Below the pieces are notes generated by a model that saw only the letters and a program-made list of their open reading frames with translations, had not been told where the DNA came from and searched no databases. From contig JAAFHD010000238.1 in the NCBI GenBank assembly GCA_013298245.1, positions 1 through 5,999 on the forward strand: a DNA stretch of 5,999 nucleotides, read 5' to 3'. Source of the stretch: Alphaproteobacteria bacterium (GTDB lineage Bacteria > Pseudomonadota > Alphaproteobacteria > Acetobacterales > Acetobacteraceae). Position 1 is the stretch's first letter. Each line of letters starts with the position of its first letter. Position numbers and translations under genes: made by a program. Below, one piece after another: positions 5,269-5,999 of this stretch.

Positions 5269-5999
5269 TCACGCCGCGGCGGCTTCCAGTGCGCGCGCGC
5301 CGCGCAGCGCCATATCATCCCGATACAACGCCGCCATCACCTGCACCCCACGCGGCATGCCATCCGCATCCAGCCCCATCGGCACGGTGATCGCGGGTTG
5401 CCGCGTCAGGTTCGCGGTGAAGGTCCAGGGCGCCCAGCTTTCGTGCAGCGCGCGGTCGGCATCCAGCGTCGGCGCATCGGCCAGCAGCGCGCCGGTCGGC
5501 GTGGTGGGCGCAATCGCCAGGTCGTAGCGCTGATGGAAGACCGCGGTTGCGTGCGCGGCGTCGATGCGCATCGCCTCGGCGCGCATCATGTCGGTGGCGG
5601 TGAAACCGGCCTCGCGCGCGGCCACATCCAGCATGCCGGCATCGAGCATCGCGCGCTGTTCCTCCGTCATGCCAGCGGCCAGGCGCGCCAGCGCCACACC
5701 CCAGATGCGGCCGAACACTTCGCGCGTATCGGGCAGGTCGGGGCTGGCTTCCTCGACGATGGCGCCAGCATCCGCAAGCCGCCGCGCGGCTTCGTGCAGC
5801 GCCGCAGCACCCGCATCATCCAGCGGCGGCGCGAAGCCCATGCGGCGCACCACGGCCACACGCATTCCACGCACGCCATCCTCCAGCCCCGCCGTCCAGT
5901 CGCGCGCATCATCAGGCAGGCAGAAGGGGTCGCGCGCATCGTGTCGCGCCATCGCGCCGAACATCAGCGCCGCATCGCGCACATCGCGCGTGATGGGGC
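5269..5999 (-). CDS. Amidase signature family protein, C-terminal part (runs off the right edge)
   Basis: The minus strand is open from the right edge to a TGA at 5271-5269 and covers about 242 residues of the C-terminal half of an amidase-signature hydrolase. The visible part begins GPITRDVRDAALMFGAM-like at the edge (PITRDVRDAALMF), matching the segment after the family's catalytic Ser region. It continues with GMRVAVVRRMGF, VFGRIWGVALA and YDLAIAPTTPTGALL (the conserved D-L--PTTP strand). It ends with FTANLTRQPAITVPMGLDADGMPRGVQVMA and a final ALRGARALEAA helix. These fit amidases and GatA-like enzymes that hydrolyse C-N amide bonds with a Ser-Ser-Lys triad, but the triad and the GGSSGG motif lie outside the window. 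Substrate is unknown. It is more likely a stand-alone amidase than the true GatA, since no gatB or gatC is in view. The GTG at 5982 is internal, not a start, because the family match continues upstream of it. Confidence 0.88.
   Translation of the reverse strand, partial: PITRDVRDAALMFGAMARHDARDPFCLPDDARDWTAGLEDGVRGMRVAVVRRMGFAPPLDDAGAAALHEAARRLADAGAIVEEASPDLPDTREVFGRIWGVALARLAAGMTEEQRAMLDAGMLDVAAREAGFTATDMMRAEAMRIDAAHATAVFHQRYDLAIAPTTPTGALLADAPTLDADRALHESWAPWTFTANLTRQPAITVPMGLDADGMPRGVQVMAALYRDDMALRGARALEAAAA

Noticed and set aside
5271..5282. GCCGC/GCGGC palindrome near the lptB-amidase junction as a bidirectional terminator
   Set aside because: It has essentially no loop, lies inside the amidase coding region and is not followed by a T-run on either strand.

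Overview
The window reads as a chromosomal segment of a high-GC alphaproteobacterium. The G/C-loaded third codon positions, the gene content (a Bug-type solute-binding protein, a kdsD-lptC-lptA-lptB cluster, an amidase-signature enzyme) and the tightly packed layout suggest the Acetobacteraceae (Roseomonas-like). That placement is inference from style and gene content; no marker gene here proves it. There are no RNA genes, insertion sequences, phage genes or CRISPR arrays.

Left part (1-738): the minus strand carries the N-terminal part of leuA (2-isopropylmalate synthase), running off the left edge. Upstream of it, on the same strand, lies a roughly 180-base leader. It contains a plausible unannotated 30-codon leucine-rich reading frame (661 down to 569), overlapping mutually exclusive stems, and a promoter-like pair placed so that the transcript would begin on the ATG. 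This looks like a ribosome-mediated attenuator controlling leuA by leucine supply, and it is the most interesting element of the window. Divergently, on the plus strand, is a 66-residue DUF433 (antitoxin-like) gene without a visible toxin partner.

Middle (1000-1965): an orphan tripartite tricarboxylate transporter substrate-binding protein (Bug/TctC family) with a clear signal peptide and no membrane-subunit genes beside it.

Right part (2041-5262): a four-gene operon for outer-membrane lipopolysaccharide. kdsD makes arabinose 5-phosphate for Kdo synthesis. lptC and lptA form the start of the periplasmic bridge that moves LPS to the outer membrane, and lptB is the ATPase that powers extraction. 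All three internal junctions are 4-base stop/start overlaps (GTGA, ATGA, ATGA), so the genes are probably translationally coupled. The operon ends abruptly against a convergent amidase gene on the minus strand (5269 to the right edge) after only 6 bases. The rpoN gene that often follows lptB in proteobacteria is absent from this position.
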